Assembly (NCBI GenBank): GCA_038210135.1
Contig: JBBQWZ010000014.1
Span: forward strand, 46,567-110,566
Origin: JBBQWZ01 sp038210135
GTDB taxonomy: Bacteria; Acidobacteriota; Terriglobia; Bryobacterales; Bryobacteraceae
Length of the DNA: 64,000 bases
Direction: 5' to 3'
Below, piece after piece: positions 1 through 8,629 of the stretch. Each line of letters opens with the position of its first letter. Position 1 is the first letter of the stretch. A program made the position numbers and the translations under genes. The notes under the pieces were generated by a model. That model had not been told where the DNA came from. It saw only the letters and a list, made by a program, of their open reading frames with translations, and did not search any database.

Positions 1-1156
1 CCAGCATCACCGGGCGCAGTAAAGCTTCCGGCGCTTCGCCGTCCTTGCCGCCATCCGGACATTCGCCGGAGCGCCCGATCAGATCGCGGCCCGCATAGCG
101 AAACACTTGCTTCGCGCCCGGCCACGTCGCCTTGCCGTCGCTGAACTTCGCGGTATAGCGATGACCTTCCGCGCCCTCCAGCTCGACCATCTTGTAGATG
201 ACGCCCATGCTCGGCGAGTCCGACGAAGTCGCCAAGTCCGTGCCGACGCCAAAGCTGTCGATCGGAACACCCGCCGCCACCAGTTCGTGGATCTTGTATT
301 CGTTCAGGTCGCCCGTCGCCATGATCTTCGCGTCCGGCAGACCCGCATCATCCAGAATCCGCCGCACCGCCGGAGCCAGTTCCACCAGGTTCCCGCTATC
401 GAGCCGCACGCCCCACAGCGGATTGCCCAGCGCAGCCGCCTCGCGCGCGCCTTGCAGCGTGTCGTAGGTATCGATCAGGTACGCCGTAGTCTCGCCCATT
501 AATTGCTGAAGCCGCGCATGCGCCTCCCGCTCCTCGGCGAACGATAGCACCCAGGAATGCGCCGCCGTCCCGAACACCGGTACGCCATAGCGGAATCCGG
601 TCTCGACATCGCTTGTGCCGATGCAGCCCGCGATGTACGCCGCGCGTCCGGCGAGCACGCCGGCCTCGGGCGAATGCGCCCGCCGCGTTCCGAACTCGAC
701 CACCGTGCGTCCCGTCGCGGCCTTCACAACGCGCGCCGCCTTGGTCGCGATCATGGATTGAAATCCGATGGTCGCCAGCAGATACGTCTCCGGAATCTGC
801 GCCTCCATAATCGGAGCGCGAATCGTTAGAAACGGTTCCCCCGCAAACAGCGGCGTTCCTTCGCGGACCGCAAATAAATCTCCCGTAAAACGGAAATCCG
901 CCAGCATGTCGAAGAAGCCCGAACGGACACTGCGAAATTGCGGAAGACCTTTGAGGTACTGAATTTCGTCGGCGGTGAATCGGAGATTCCGCAAATACTC
1001 GACGGCCTGTTCGAGGCCTGCGGCGAGCACGAAATTCCGGTACTTCGGCAAGCGCCGGACGAAGAGCTCAAAGGTCGCGCGCTCTTGCGACTTCCCCGCC
1101 TCCCAGTAGCCGGCGGCCATCGTGAGTTGGTAAAGATCGGTGACGAGGGCGTTCAT
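1..1156 (-). CDS. pncB: Nicotinate phosphoribosyltransferase, C-terminus cut by the window edge
   Basis: Converts nicotinate and PRPP to nicotinate mononucleotide in the NAD salvage pathway, in the cytosol. The reading frame is open from the ATG at 1156 to base 1 (about 385 codons visible). It begins MNALVTDLYQLTMAAGYWEAG, the usual family opening, followed by the barrel segments IMATGDLNEYKIHELV and PIDSFGVGTDLATSSDSPS, which resemble the phosphate-binding region of these enzymes. The gene starts 12 bases after the stop of the DUF4340 gene and probably closes that ABC-transporter operon. Only the C-terminal tail is missing. The family assignment is firm from these motifs; the link to the transporter is positional only. 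Confidence 0.9.
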   Translation of the reverse strand, partial: MNALVTDLYQLTMAAGYWEAGKSQERATFELFVRRLPKYRNFVLAAGLEQAVEYLRNLRFTADEIQYLKGLPQFRSVRSGFFDMLADFRFTGDLFAVREGTPLFAGEPFLTIRAPIMEAQIPETYLLATIGFQSMIATKAARVVKAATGRTVVEFGTRRAHSPEAGVLAGRAAYIAGCIGTSDVETGFRYGVPVFGTAAHSWVLSFAEEREAHARLQQLMGETTAYLIDTYDTLQGAREAAALGNPLWGVRLDSGNLVELAPAVRRILDDAGLPDAKIMATGDLNEYKIHELVAAGVPIDSFGVGTDLATSSDSPSMGVIYKMVELEGAEGHRYTAKFSDGKATWPGAKQVFRYAGRDLIGRSGECPDGGKDGEAPEALLRPVML

Positions 1157-1168
1157 CGCAAGCGCCCG

Positions 1169-2530
1169 CTACTTCTTCTTCGCTTCGTTCTTCTTGTCTT
1201 CAGCCTTTGCCGCAGCCGAAGGTTTCACATCCGCCACCGCTTTGCGAAGTTCATCGACGGCGGCACCGTCCAGTTCGTACACGGTCGGCTCGCCATCGCG
1301 TTTGGCCAGGCACTTGTCGCCTGCGCGCGAGAGCAAAATCTTCTCCGTACGCTTGTTCTCGTTCGAAACAACCGTGATCGAGAGAACGTCCGCCACGACG
1401 CCGCCTTCTGAAAATTTCTTCGCCGAAAGCTCGCGTAGCTTGTCGATCAATGCCTGTACGCTCGGAGGATCCATCGCCTTTCCGCCGCTCACCCAACCCT
1501 CGCCGGATTTTTGGAGGATGCGCTCCACTCCGCCATCGCGGATCGCCACCTTGGTCGGATCCGAAAACCCGAAATCGAAAACCTTCTTGTTGCGGAAGTC
1601 GTCGATGCCCTTATCGAGACCCGCGCCAACGTCCTTCGCGACCTTGAAGACACCCGCCACCACGCTCGATTTCGCCCAGAAATTCTCTTTCACTTTTCGG
1701 ATTTCCAGCTGCTGCGTTCCCGCCGGATCGGTTAGCTTCACCACCGCGACCGGAGTTCCGGAGCTAAAAGTCGACACCGCTTTGGCGGCATCTTCATCCG
1801 AAACCGTCGTATCCATCTTGGCCTCGCGCAGCTTGCGGACCATCTCCTCGATCTGCCATCCGTCCGCGCGCATCGGCTTCGGCTTCACGATCTGCCATTC
1901 ATTCGCGCCGATCCGTCCGAACTCGACGGATTGATTCTTGGCTGTCAATTCCACACGGCTTACTTTTTCCGGATCGATCGTCAGCAGGCGCTTGTCGCGT
2001 AGATCTTTCCACGATTTGTCGAGCGCCGCGCGGATCGAGCTATTGACGATGAACACGCGCGGATCGCCGCTCAGCTTGGTGTACACGCCGGATCCCGCCG
2101 GCGTATCATCGCCAAATTCGAGCGTCTCCACCTTGCCGTCTTTCTTGCTGATTGCAACCTTCAACGCCGGAGTGGCGAGGCCGAACGGCGAGAGATCGGT
2201 AGCCTTTTCCTCCACCAGTCGATCCGCCTTGAGATCGGCGAATTGCGTCATCACCGGCAACAGAGCATCGGTGTCCGCTGTCAGCTTTTGCGGCTCGAGC
2301 ATCTCCCATTTCGCAATATCCGTGCGATTGAGAGCCACTCGCCCGCCATCTTTGCGAGTGATCTCGATCTTCTTGATGTCCGGATCGGCGATGCTAAGAA
2401 TCTTCGGTCGCTCAACCGAATCTTTCGAGGTCTTGTTTTCGTCGTCTTTGGACGTCTTATTGGAATACCAGACACCCACGCCAAGAGCGGCCAGCAACCC
2501 GGCCGCCGCGAGCAAACTACGGAAGCGCAT
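1169..2530 (-). CDS. DUF4340 domain protein, membrane-anchored, of a GldG-type ABC transporter operon
   Basis: A 453-residue protein with an N-terminal membrane anchor (RSLLAAAGLLAALGVGVWY, about residues 4-22) followed by a soluble extracytoplasmic part. The body holds two or more DUF4340-like units, seen in phrases such as DIKKIEITRKDGG, WEMLEP and DKRLLTIDPEKVSRVEL. The C-terminus is Lys/Ala-rich. The domain has no established activity but commonly travels with GldG-like auxiliary proteins of ABC-2 exporters, exactly as here: the GldG gene ends 3 bases upstream. It is probably a structural or adaptor part of that envelope complex. The start is the ATG at 2530, directly after the preceding stop. 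Confidence 0.8.
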   Translation of the reverse strand: MRFRSLLAAAGLLAALGVGVWYSNKTSKDDENKTSKDSVERPKILSIADPDIKKIEITRKDGGRVALNRTDIAKWEMLEPQKLTADTDALLPVMTQFADLKADRLVEEKATDLSPFGLATPALKVAISKKDGKVETLEFGDDTPAGSGVYTKLSGDPRVFIVNSSIRAALDKSWKDLRDKRLLTIDPEKVSRVELTAKNQSVEFGRIGANEWQIVKPKPMRADGWQIEEMVRKLREAKMDTTVSDEDAAKAVSTFSSGTPVAVVKLTDPAGTQQLEIRKVKENFWAKSSVVAGVFKVAKDVGAGLDKGIDDFRNKKVFDFGFSDPTKVAIRDGGVERILQKSGEGWVSGGKAMDPPSVQALIDKLRELSAKKFSEGGVVADVLSITVVSNENKRTEKILLSRAGDKCLAKRDGEPTVYELDGAAVDELRKAVADVKPSAAAKAEDKKNEAKKK

Positions 2531-2533
2531 CGC

Positions 2534-3898
2534 CTACCTCCGCTTCCACCAAACGCCGAGTCCAGCCGCCACCGCCAGGAACGGCAGCACGATGACGCTG
2601 AAGTAAAACAGCAGATTCATCTGCCGGCGCGACATCGCGATGCGGCGGTCTTCCGGCTCTTTCGGACGAATGGAAATCAGATCCTCGTCCGAAGAAAGCC
2701 AGTTCAACATGTTCAGCGCGAGATCGCGGTTGCCGTTAAAACGCAAAATATTGTTTGCCACAAAACCCGACGAGCCCACCACGACGAAGCGGCCTTCTTT
2801 ACCTTCCGCGCCCTTGTAAACACCAGCGGCGCCGAGATTCAGCGGACCCTTCTTGTCGTTGTCCGTCTTCTTCACTTCGGCGGCGGAAAGATTCGTCGTA
2901 GCAAATGCGTTCTCCGACGTCGAGAACAATTTCTCGACCGTGGTCTTATCGCCGTTCTTCACGTCGATCGACCGCGCCACCGGAAACGCCGTCGCCGTCT
3001 CTTTCATCTCGCGCACAATTGGATGCTGCGCGTAGGTCACAACCAGCGGCACCACTTCGCTCAGGCCCACCAACTGGCCCATGCCGCTGGTGTCGAGCGC
3101 CAGATCCTTGTTGACCGTTACGCCCCACGTGGCAAGCTGCGCCAGCAGCGCGCTATTCTCATCGATCTCGGAACCCATTTTCAGCGGAGGATCGATGAGG
3201 AACAAGGCGCGTCCACCCCCCTCGATGTACGCCTTCAGCTTCGCCACCACGGCGTCGATGTAGTCGCGCTTCGGACCGCCCACCAGCACGATCGTGCATT
3301 CCTTCGGAATCTCGCCGCTCAGTAGATTGATTACCTGCGTCTTGTAATTGCTCTTCTCGATCAATTCCTTGAAGCCCGAGTAGCCGCTGCGGCCCGCGTC
3401 GTCAAACCCATGCTCGCCGGATCCGGTTATCGTGCAGACGCGGCGTTCCCCGCCCTTCAGCACGCGGATGATGCCGCTAGTCAGCTCTTCTTCGGTCAGC
3501 GACTTCGCTTCCTGCTTCTTGTCGCCGATCTCGATGAAAATCTGACCGTAGCTCGAAACACCGGCCTGCTTGGCCAGTTGCGGCTTCTTGTCGGGATCGA
3601 TGTAATCAACCGTCAGCTTCGTCGAAAGATTCTGATAGCGATCGAGCAAATCGCGCGCGGGTTGGAATTGCGCGGTCTTGTCGAAATATTTGATCTTAAC
3701 GTCCTGCTTCAGATTCTTGACGACCTTCTCGGTCTGGTCCGAAAGGCTGAAGCGCTTATTCGTCGTCGAATCGAAGCTCTTGTTGTAGCGTTGAGCGAGG
3801 AAATTCGCCATGCCCAGCACGCCAATCACAATCAGAATGTAGACCGTGACGTAGACGGAATATTTGGTTTGTTTGGTTTTCATCCAAGCGGTGTTCAT
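2534..3898 (-). CDS. GldG-like ABC transporter auxiliary protein
   Basis: A 454-residue protein with membrane segments at both ends (about residues 14-34, YSVYVTVYILIVIGVLGMANF, and the last 30 residues before a KRR tail) and a large extracytoplasmic domain between them. It matches the GldG/ABC-type auxiliary family: the segment after the first helix reads NKRFSLSDQTEKVVKNL, and later ITGSGEHGFDD and LFLIDPPL are typical. In Bacteroidetes GldG works with GldA and GldF in gliding. In other phyla the same trio is widespread with no known substrate. It lies 3 bases after the permease gene and 3 bases before the DUF4340 gene, so it is translated with them. No claim of gliding is made here. Confidence 0.82.
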   Translation of the reverse strand: MNTAWMKTKQTKYSVYVTVYILIVIGVLGMANFLAQRYNKSFDSTTNKRFSLSDQTEKVVKNLKQDVKIKYFDKTAQFQPARDLLDRYQNLSTKLTVDYIDPDKKPQLAKQAGVSSYGQIFIEIGDKKQEAKSLTEEELTSGIIRVLKGGERRVCTITGSGEHGFDDAGRSGYSGFKELIEKSNYKTQVINLLSGEIPKECTIVLVGGPKRDYIDAVVAKLKAYIEGGGRALFLIDPPLKMGSEIDENSALLAQLATWGVTVNKDLALDTSGMGQLVGLSEVVPLVVTYAQHPIVREMKETATAFPVARSIDVKNGDKTTVEKLFSTSENAFATTNLSAAEVKKTDNDKKGPLNLGAAGVYKGAEGKEGRFVVVGSSGFVANNILRFNGNRDLALNMLNWLSSDEDLISIRPKEPEDRRIAMSRRQMNLLFYFSVIVLPFLAVAAGLGVWWKRR

Positions 3899-3901
3899 CG
3901 A

Positions 3902-4669
3902 TTAGGCCCTCCACCGCACGCTCTCGAGCGCTCTCTTTGTCAAAAACAATCCCAGGAAAATCATCGACAGATAGTAGATTAAATCCTTCGTATCGATGAC
4001 CCCCTTTGAGAACGGCTCAAAATGTGTCAGCACGCTCATGTAGGAAATCACTTTGGCCCAGGCGGCGGTTTCGTACGCGCTCACCCATTCGAGAATCCAT
4101 AGCAGTAAGCAAATGGCGAACGTCGCGACGCCCGCGACGATTTGATTTCGCGTCGTCGTCGAGATGAACGTTCCAATCGCCAGCAGGCAGCCGCCTTGCA
4201 GCAATAGGCCAAGGTAGCCGACCAACAGCGGCTTCCAGTCCGGCTTGCCGTACATAAAGAGGATGCCGATATTCAGCAGCGAAACCGCCAGCAGTACGGC
4301 CCACAGTGCGAGAGCCGCCAGCCATTTTCCCCAGATGATTTCGTAATCGCGGATCGGCGAGGTCGCCAGTAATTCATACGTGCCGGATCGCTTTTCCTCG
4401 GCGAATAACCGCATCGTCACCATCGGAATCATGAACAGTCCGACCACGCTCAAATTCGAGAGCACCGGCCGGATCACCCATTCGTTCACGTCCATCGGCA
4501 TTTGCCGGCCCGTCATCTGGCCCTCCATGCCGCGCTGCACGAAGATCGCTACGGCGACATAAAAGAACCACCCCGCGATCAGGGCAAAGAACGCCATCAG
4601 CCCATATGCGATCGGCGAACGGAAATATCCGTTCATCTCTTTCTTGAAAATTACCAATGCGTTATACAT
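3902..4669 (-). CDS. ABC-2 type transporter permease (GldF-like)
   Basis: A 255-residue integral membrane protein with six predicted helices, for example IAYGLMAFFALIAGWFFYVAVAIF near the N-terminus and LAALALWAVLLAVSLLNIGILFMYG in the middle. The motif FAEEKRSGTYELLATSPI before the third helix is the hallmark of the ABC-2 permease/NosY/GldF family. It overlaps the ATPase gene by 8 bases, so the two are translationally coupled and form the transporter core. The GldG-like and DUF4340 proteins downstream would be its extracytoplasmic partners. The substrate is unknown. Confidence 0.86.
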   Translation of the reverse strand: MYNALVIFKKEMNGYFRSPIAYGLMAFFALIAGWFFYVAVAIFVQRGMEGQMTGRQMPMDVNEWVIRPVLSNLSVVGLFMIPMVTMRLFAEEKRSGTYELLATSPIRDYEIIWGKWLAALALWAVLLAVSLLNIGILFMYGKPDWKPLLVGYLGLLLQGGCLLAIGTFISTTTRNQIVAGVATFAICLLLWILEWVSAYETAAWAKVISYMSVLTHFEPFSKGVIDTKDLIYYLSMIFLGLFLTKRALESVRWRA

Positions 4670-5630
4670 GTTTCGCCACCTCCTGCTCCGGCGTCGTCAG
4701 TTGCAGGAAGATTTCCTCCAGGCTCAATGCCGCGGTATGCAGCTCGTTCAAATCCCAGCCCGCTTCGACGATCGCGCGCGCCAGGTCGCCGCGGATGTTG
4801 CGTCCCTGCAGGCTCTCGACCTCGAAGCGATGCCGCGCATTCTTCGCGTCCTTATGAACCACGCGGCTCACTCCGGCCACCTGCTCGAGTTTGGTTTGCG
4901 CGGCGGCGCTATCCAGTTCGCCGTCCCTGCTTCCGATCTCGATCGCGACCGTTTCGACGCCGCGCAAACGCGCTGTCAGGTTTTCGACCGTGTCGGTCGC
5001 CACCAGTTTGCCGCGCGCAATGATAATCACCTTCTTACAAATCGCTTCCACTTCAGGAAGAATGTGCGTGCTCAGGATGATGGTGTGATCGCCCGCCAGC
5101 GATTCAATCAGCTCGCGGGTTTCGATAATCTGTTTCGGATCGAGGCCCGATGTCGGCTCGTCCAGGATCAGGACGTCGGGGTTGTGGATGATCGCCTGCG
5201 CCAACCCGACGCGCTGGCGGTAGCCCTTCGAGAGCTTCGCGATCAGCTTGTTCTTGACATCCTTCACCGCGCAGCGCCCGGCCACTTCGTCCACCCGCTT
5301 GGCCAGTTCCGGACCCCTGATCCCCTTCAACTGGCCTACGAACGTCAGATACTCTCCGACTTCCATTTCCGGATAAAGAGGCGGTGTTTCGGGCAGATAA
5401 CCGATCCTTCGCTTCACCTCCATCGGATTCTCGACCACGTCGTAGCCGGCAACGTTGGCCGAACCGGACGTGGGCGGAAGGAACGACGTCAGTACGCGCA
5501 TCGTGGTCGTTTTCCCGGCGCCATTCGGCCCCAGAAATCCGACGATCTCGCCCTTCGTAATTTCAAAGGAAATGTTATCGACCGCCACGTGGCGGTCGTA
5601 TCGCTTGGTAAGGCCTTCGACCTTGATCAT
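4662..5630 (-). CDS. ABC transporter ATP-binding protein (GldA-like)
   Basis: Cytoplasmic ATPase that powers the permease encoded next to it. Starting at MIKVEGLTKRYDRHVAVDN (ATG at 5630) gives 322 residues; an upstream in-frame ATG at 5690 would add 20 residues that look non-conserved. Visible motifs are Walker A GPNGAGKTT near residue 37, the signature LSKGYRQRVGLAQA, Walker B VLILDEPTSGLD and the switch histidine in ILSTH. A C-terminal extension of about 100 residues (from around ARLRGVETVAIEIG) is typical of the GldA/NatA subgroup. It is the first gene of a five-gene minus-strand operon (ATPase, permease, GldG, DUF4340, pncB) with a good promoter about 80-110 bases upstream. Confidence 0.9.
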   Translation of the reverse strand: MIKVEGLTKRYDRHVAVDNISFEITKGEIVGFLGPNGAGKTTTMRVLTSFLPPTSGSANVAGYDVVENPMEVKRRIGYLPETPPLYPEMEVGEYLTFVGQLKGIRGPELAKRVDEVAGRCAVKDVKNKLIAKLSKGYRQRVGLAQAIIHNPDVLILDEPTSGLDPKQIIETRELIESLAGDHTIILSTHILPEVEAICKKVIIIARGKLVATDTVENLTARLRGVETVAIEIGSRDGELDSAAAQTKLEQVAGVSRVVHKDAKNARHRFEVESLQGRNIRGDLARAIVEAGWDLNELHTAALSLEEIFLQLTTPEQEVAKHV

Positions 5631-5711
5631 ATGTGTAGGTACCAGAGCTACGGCGAAACCGTAAGCGGCGCGCGACCCCGTGCGGAACACAAAGGACTCG
5701 CGCGAAACCCT

Positions 5712-5740
5712 ATCTTAGGAAGCGCGCGCCGTACTGTCAA
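5712..5740 (-). promoter_or_regulatory. Sigma-70-type promoter for the GldA/F/G operon
   Basis: On the minus strand a perfect TTGACA (5735-5740) is followed, after 17 bases, by TAAGAT (5712-5717), which matches TATAAT at four of six positions. Transcription would start near 5705, giving a leader of about 75 bases before the ATG at 5630. The site is read from sequence only. Confidence 0.6.
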
Positions 5741-5820
5741 CGCGCCTCCCGCAAATCTGAATGCGCCATAGCGAGGCGTTTCGCTTCCTATTCGCCGAAT
5801 TGACGGCAGGCCCGCTTCCG

Positions 5821-6597
5821 TCAATGCTGAAGCAGCCCCATCACTTGAAAACCGGCGTCCACGTATATGACGTTGCCGGTGACACCACGTCCCAAATCGC
5901 AAGCCAAAAAAACAGCAGTGTCGGCGACTTCGGCCGGATCGGTCTGCTTGCGCATCGGGGCGTGCTCGGTGAAATAGTCCAAAATCTTCGAGAAACCGGC
6001 GATCCCGCGCGCCGATGCCGTCTTGATCGGGCCGGCCGAAATCGCGTTCACACGGATGTTCTTCGGACCCAAATCCACGGTCAAGTACCGTACGCACGCC
6101 TCGAGAGCAGCCTTCGCCACGCCCATCACGTTGTAGTTCGGAACCACCTTCACCGCTCCGTAATACGAAAGCGCCATGATCGATCCGCCCTCGGGCATCA
6201 GCGGATATAAGACCCGCGAAACCGCCACCAGCGAATACGCGCTGACATCCTGCGCAACGCGATAGCCCTCCCGCGAGGTTTCCACGAATGAATTGGTCAG
6301 GTCTTCGCGGTTGGCGAAGGCGATCGAATGCACGATGATGTCGAGCCGTCCCTGCGCCTTGACGGTCGCGGCCAGGGTCGCCAGATCCTCGTCTTTCGTT
6401 ACATCGCAGGAAAAGATCAGCGCCGCGCCGAGTTCGGCGCCCAGTTCTTCCGCGGCGTCCTTCAACCGCTCCCCCTGGTACGTCAGCAGCACCTTCGCGC
6501 CCTCGCGCCGGAACGCCTTGGCGATCGCGTACGCAATACTCCACTTGTTCGCCACACCCAGAATCAGGGCGGTGCGGCCTTCGAGCAAATTAGCCAT
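5821..6597 (-). CDS. fabI: Enoyl-[acyl-carrier-protein] reductase (NADH)
   Basis: Catalyses the last reduction of each round of type II fatty-acid synthesis. The 258 residues match FabI in length. The nucleotide-binding N-terminus reads LILGVANKWSIAYAIA (the FabI variant of the SDR glycine motif, GVANxxSIA). The catalytic pair is visible as Tyr155 and Lys162 in SYYGAVKVVPNYNVMGVAK, followed by RVNAISAGPIKTASARGI, which is almost universal in FabI. It stands alone on the minus strand, 190 bases before the ABC operon. No regulator is adjacent. Triclosan sensitivity cannot be judged from this. Confidence 0.96.
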   Translation of the reverse strand: MANLLEGRTALILGVANKWSIAYAIAKAFRREGAKVLLTYQGERLKDAAEELGAELGAALIFSCDVTKDEDLATLAATVKAQGRLDIIVHSIAFANREDLTNSFVETSREGYRVAQDVSAYSLVAVSRVLYPLMPEGGSIMALSYYGAVKVVPNYNVMGVAKAALEACVRYLTVDLGPKNIRVNAISAGPIKTASARGIAGFSKILDYFTEHAPMRKQTDPAEVADTAVFLACDLGRGVTGNVIYVDAGFQVMGLLQH

Positions 6598-6679
6598 TAG
6601 CCGTTATGGTAGCGCGAGCTCAGTTACCGACGGTTCGGTTCACTTGCAGCGAATTGCAATCTCCGTCTAAGGTAAGGGT

Positions 6680-6859
6680 ATGGTTGACTTGAAATTGGAA
6701 GTGCCAGTCACCGAAGAAGTCGAAGTCGATTCCAAGACGTTGGCCTCGATCGATCGCGGTATTGACGATGCCGACGAAGGCCGCACCTTCTCCATCGACG
6801 AAGTGCGAAAGATGATTCCTGAGTGGATTTCCAAATTCGAATCACCGCGGCAGCGTTAG
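6680..6859 (+). CDS. Small antitoxin of a ParE/RelE-type toxin-antitoxin pair
   Basis: A 59-residue acidic protein, MVDLKLEVPVTEEVEVD at the N-terminus and DEVRKMIPEWISKFESPRQR at the C-terminus. The middle RGIDDADEGRTFSIDEVRKMI resembles antitoxins of the RelB/ParD kind, in which 'DEGR.(I/V)S.EEVR' precedes a toxin-wrapping C-terminal helix. The toxin gene starts at a GTG inside its 3' end (37-base overlap), the usual order and coupling of type II modules. A possible ribosome binding site, GGTAAGGG, lies just upstream of the ATG at 6680. The family name is inferred from context and motif; no search was possible. Confidence 0.72.
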   Translation: MVDLKLEVPVTEEVEVDSKTLASIDRGIDDADEGRTFSIDEVRKMIPEWISKFESPRQR

Positions 6860-7113
6860 CGGACTTCAAAGAAATCCTCGATTACTCCTGGGCGAACTTC
6901 CCTGCTACGGCGGAACGCTTCGGGCAAGAACTTCTGGGTCACGTCAGCTTGTTGAAGGCGTTTCCCTATATCGGGAACCCTGTGGCCGGCCGCCCCACTG
7001 TCCGCCAGCTCGTTCACACGCCCATCCTGATCTATTACCGGGTCGATGAAGCCCGCCAAGCGATCCAGGTACTTCATTTCTGGCACCATGCCCGCCGCGA
7101 CCCGGTTTTTTAG
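6823..7113 (+). CDS. ParE/RelE-family toxin of a type II toxin-antitoxin pair
   Basis: A 96-residue protein with the typical ParE/RelE layout: the opening IRITAAALADFKEILDYSWANFPATAERF (two helices), then PYIGNPVAGRPTVRQLV, and a C-terminal strand pair ILIYYRVDEARQAIQVLHFWHHARRDP. The RLV/YRV/ILHxxHxxR pattern is the usual fold signature. Members either poison gyrase (ParE) or cut mRNA on the ribosome (RelE); which applies here cannot be told. The GTG start at 6823 overlaps the antitoxin gene by 37 bases, so translation of the two is coupled. Confidence 0.85.
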   Translation: MDFQIRITAAALADFKEILDYSWANFPATAERFGQELLGHVSLLKAFPYIGNPVAGRPTVRQLVHTPILIYYRVDEARQAIQVLHFWHHARRDPVF

Positions 7114-7219
7114 GCCGGATTGCATCCTAATCGGCCCCGCCGCATCCAACATGGAGCGGTTCGGCAGCCATCGTTGGGCTCACCTGGACACCCGATGCTA
7201 GACTGAAAGAACACCCCAC

Positions 7220-8629
7220 ATGGCATACGACGTAATCATCATCGGGAGCGGTCCCGGTGGTTACTCCACGGCCGTCCGCGCGGGCCAATACGGCCTCAAG
7301 ACGGCAATTATTGAGAAGCATTCGAAGCTCGGCGGCACCTGCCTCCACGTTGGCTGTATCCCCACCAAGGCGATGCTCCATACGGCCGAGGTCTGGGAAC
7401 ATTTCAAGCATTCCGCCGACGAAGGCATCTACTGCGAGAATCCCCGCCTCGACTTCGCCGCGGTGAACGATCGCAAGAATAAAATCGTCGCCAAGCACGC
7501 CAAAGGCACTGAGTTCCTCATGAAGAAGAACAAGGTGGATTGGGTAAAAGGCTACGGAAAGCTTGCCGGCGTGACGCCGGAAGGCCTCCGCCGCGTCGAA
7601 GTGACTAGCGAAACCGGCACGCAAATCCTCGAAGCCACCAGCGTCATCCTCGCCACCGGATCTGAAGCGCGCATGCTGCCCGGCCTCAAGCCCGACGCCA
7701 AGCGCATTCTCACCAATATCGAAATTCTGAATCTCACCGAAGTGCCGAAGACGCTCGCCATCCTCGGCGCCGGCGCCGTCGGCGTCGAATTCGGCAACAT
7801 CTTTCACTCGTTCGGCTCCAAAGTGTCGATCTTTGAAATGCTGCCGCGCGTCGTTCCCGTCGAAGACGAAGACGTCTCGAAGGAACTGGAGCGGGTCTTC
7901 AAGAAGAAGGGCATTCGCGTCCAAACGGGCGCCAAAGTGGAAAACGTCGAGGTCCTCGAAAACGGAGTCCGCTTCACCGTCACCGACTCCGCCGGCAAGC
8001 AGGAATCCGTCGAAGCCGACGCGCTCCTGGTCGCCGTCGGCCGCAAGCCCGCGACCGAAAACATCGGACTCGAAGGCACCAAGGTCGAAACCGATCGCGG
8101 CTTCATCAAGGTGGATCCCTTCCAGCGCACCGGCGAACCGAACGTCTACGCGATCGGCGATATCGTCGCCGGAACGCCGCAACTCGCCCACGTCGCCACC
8201 GCCGAAGGCATGGTCGCCATCGCCACCATCGCCGGCAAACCCACCAAGCCCATCAACCGGAATCGCATTCCGGGCGCCACCTACACCGATCCCGGCATCG
8301 GCAGCGTCGGCCTGACGGAAGCGCAGGCGAAGGCGCAAGGCTTCCGCGTCAAGACCGGCAAGTTCCCGTTCGTAGCGAATTCCAAAGCCACCATCCTCGG
8401 CTCGCACGATGGCTTCGTGAAAATCGTCGCCGACGAAGAGTTCGGCGAAATCCTCGGCGTCCACATCATCGGACCGCAGGCCTACGAACTGATCGCCGAA
8501 GCCGTGACAGCCATGGAAGCCGAAGCGACCGTCGAAACCATGATGTCCACCATCCACGCGCATCCGACCATTTACGAAGCCATCGGGGAAGCCTTCAATG
8601 CCGTCTACGGCATGGCCATCAATGTCTGA
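7220..8629 (+). CDS. lpdA: Dihydrolipoyl dehydrogenase (E3)
   Basis: FAD flavoprotein that re-oxidises dihydrolipoyl groups on E2 subunits with NAD+. The 469 residues match the family. The FAD motif IIIGSGPGGYSTAVRAGQYG is at residues 7-26, and the redox-active cysteines are Cys41 and Cys46 in GGTCLHVGCIPTK. A second dinucleotide motif, LAILGAGAVGVEFG, precedes the NAD-binding half. The C-terminal STIHAHPTIYEAIGEAF carries the catalytic His-Glu pair. It leads a three-gene plus-strand operon with lipB (8-base overlap) and an E2 gene, so enzyme, cofactor attachment and carrier are made together. Confidence 0.96.
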   Translation: MAYDVIIIGSGPGGYSTAVRAGQYGLKTAIIEKHSKLGGTCLHVGCIPTKAMLHTAEVWEHFKHSADEGIYCENPRLDFAAVNDRKNKIVAKHAKGTEFLMKKNKVDWVKGYGKLAGVTPEGLRRVEVTSETGTQILEATSVILATGSEARMLPGLKPDAKRILTNIEILNLTEVPKTLAILGAGAVGVEFGNIFHSFGSKVSIFEMLPRVVPVEDEDVSKELERVFKKKGIRVQTGAKVENVEVLENGVRFTVTDSAGKQESVEADALLVAVGRKPATENIGLEGTKVETDRGFIKVDPFQRTGEPNVYAIGDIVAGTPQLAHVATAEGMVAIATIAGKPTKPINRNRIPGATYTDPGIGSVGLTEAQAKAQGFRVKTGKFPFVANSKATILGSHDGFVKIVADEEFGEILGVHIIGPQAYELIAEAVTAMEAEATVETMMSTIHAHPTIYEAIGEAFNAVYGMAINV

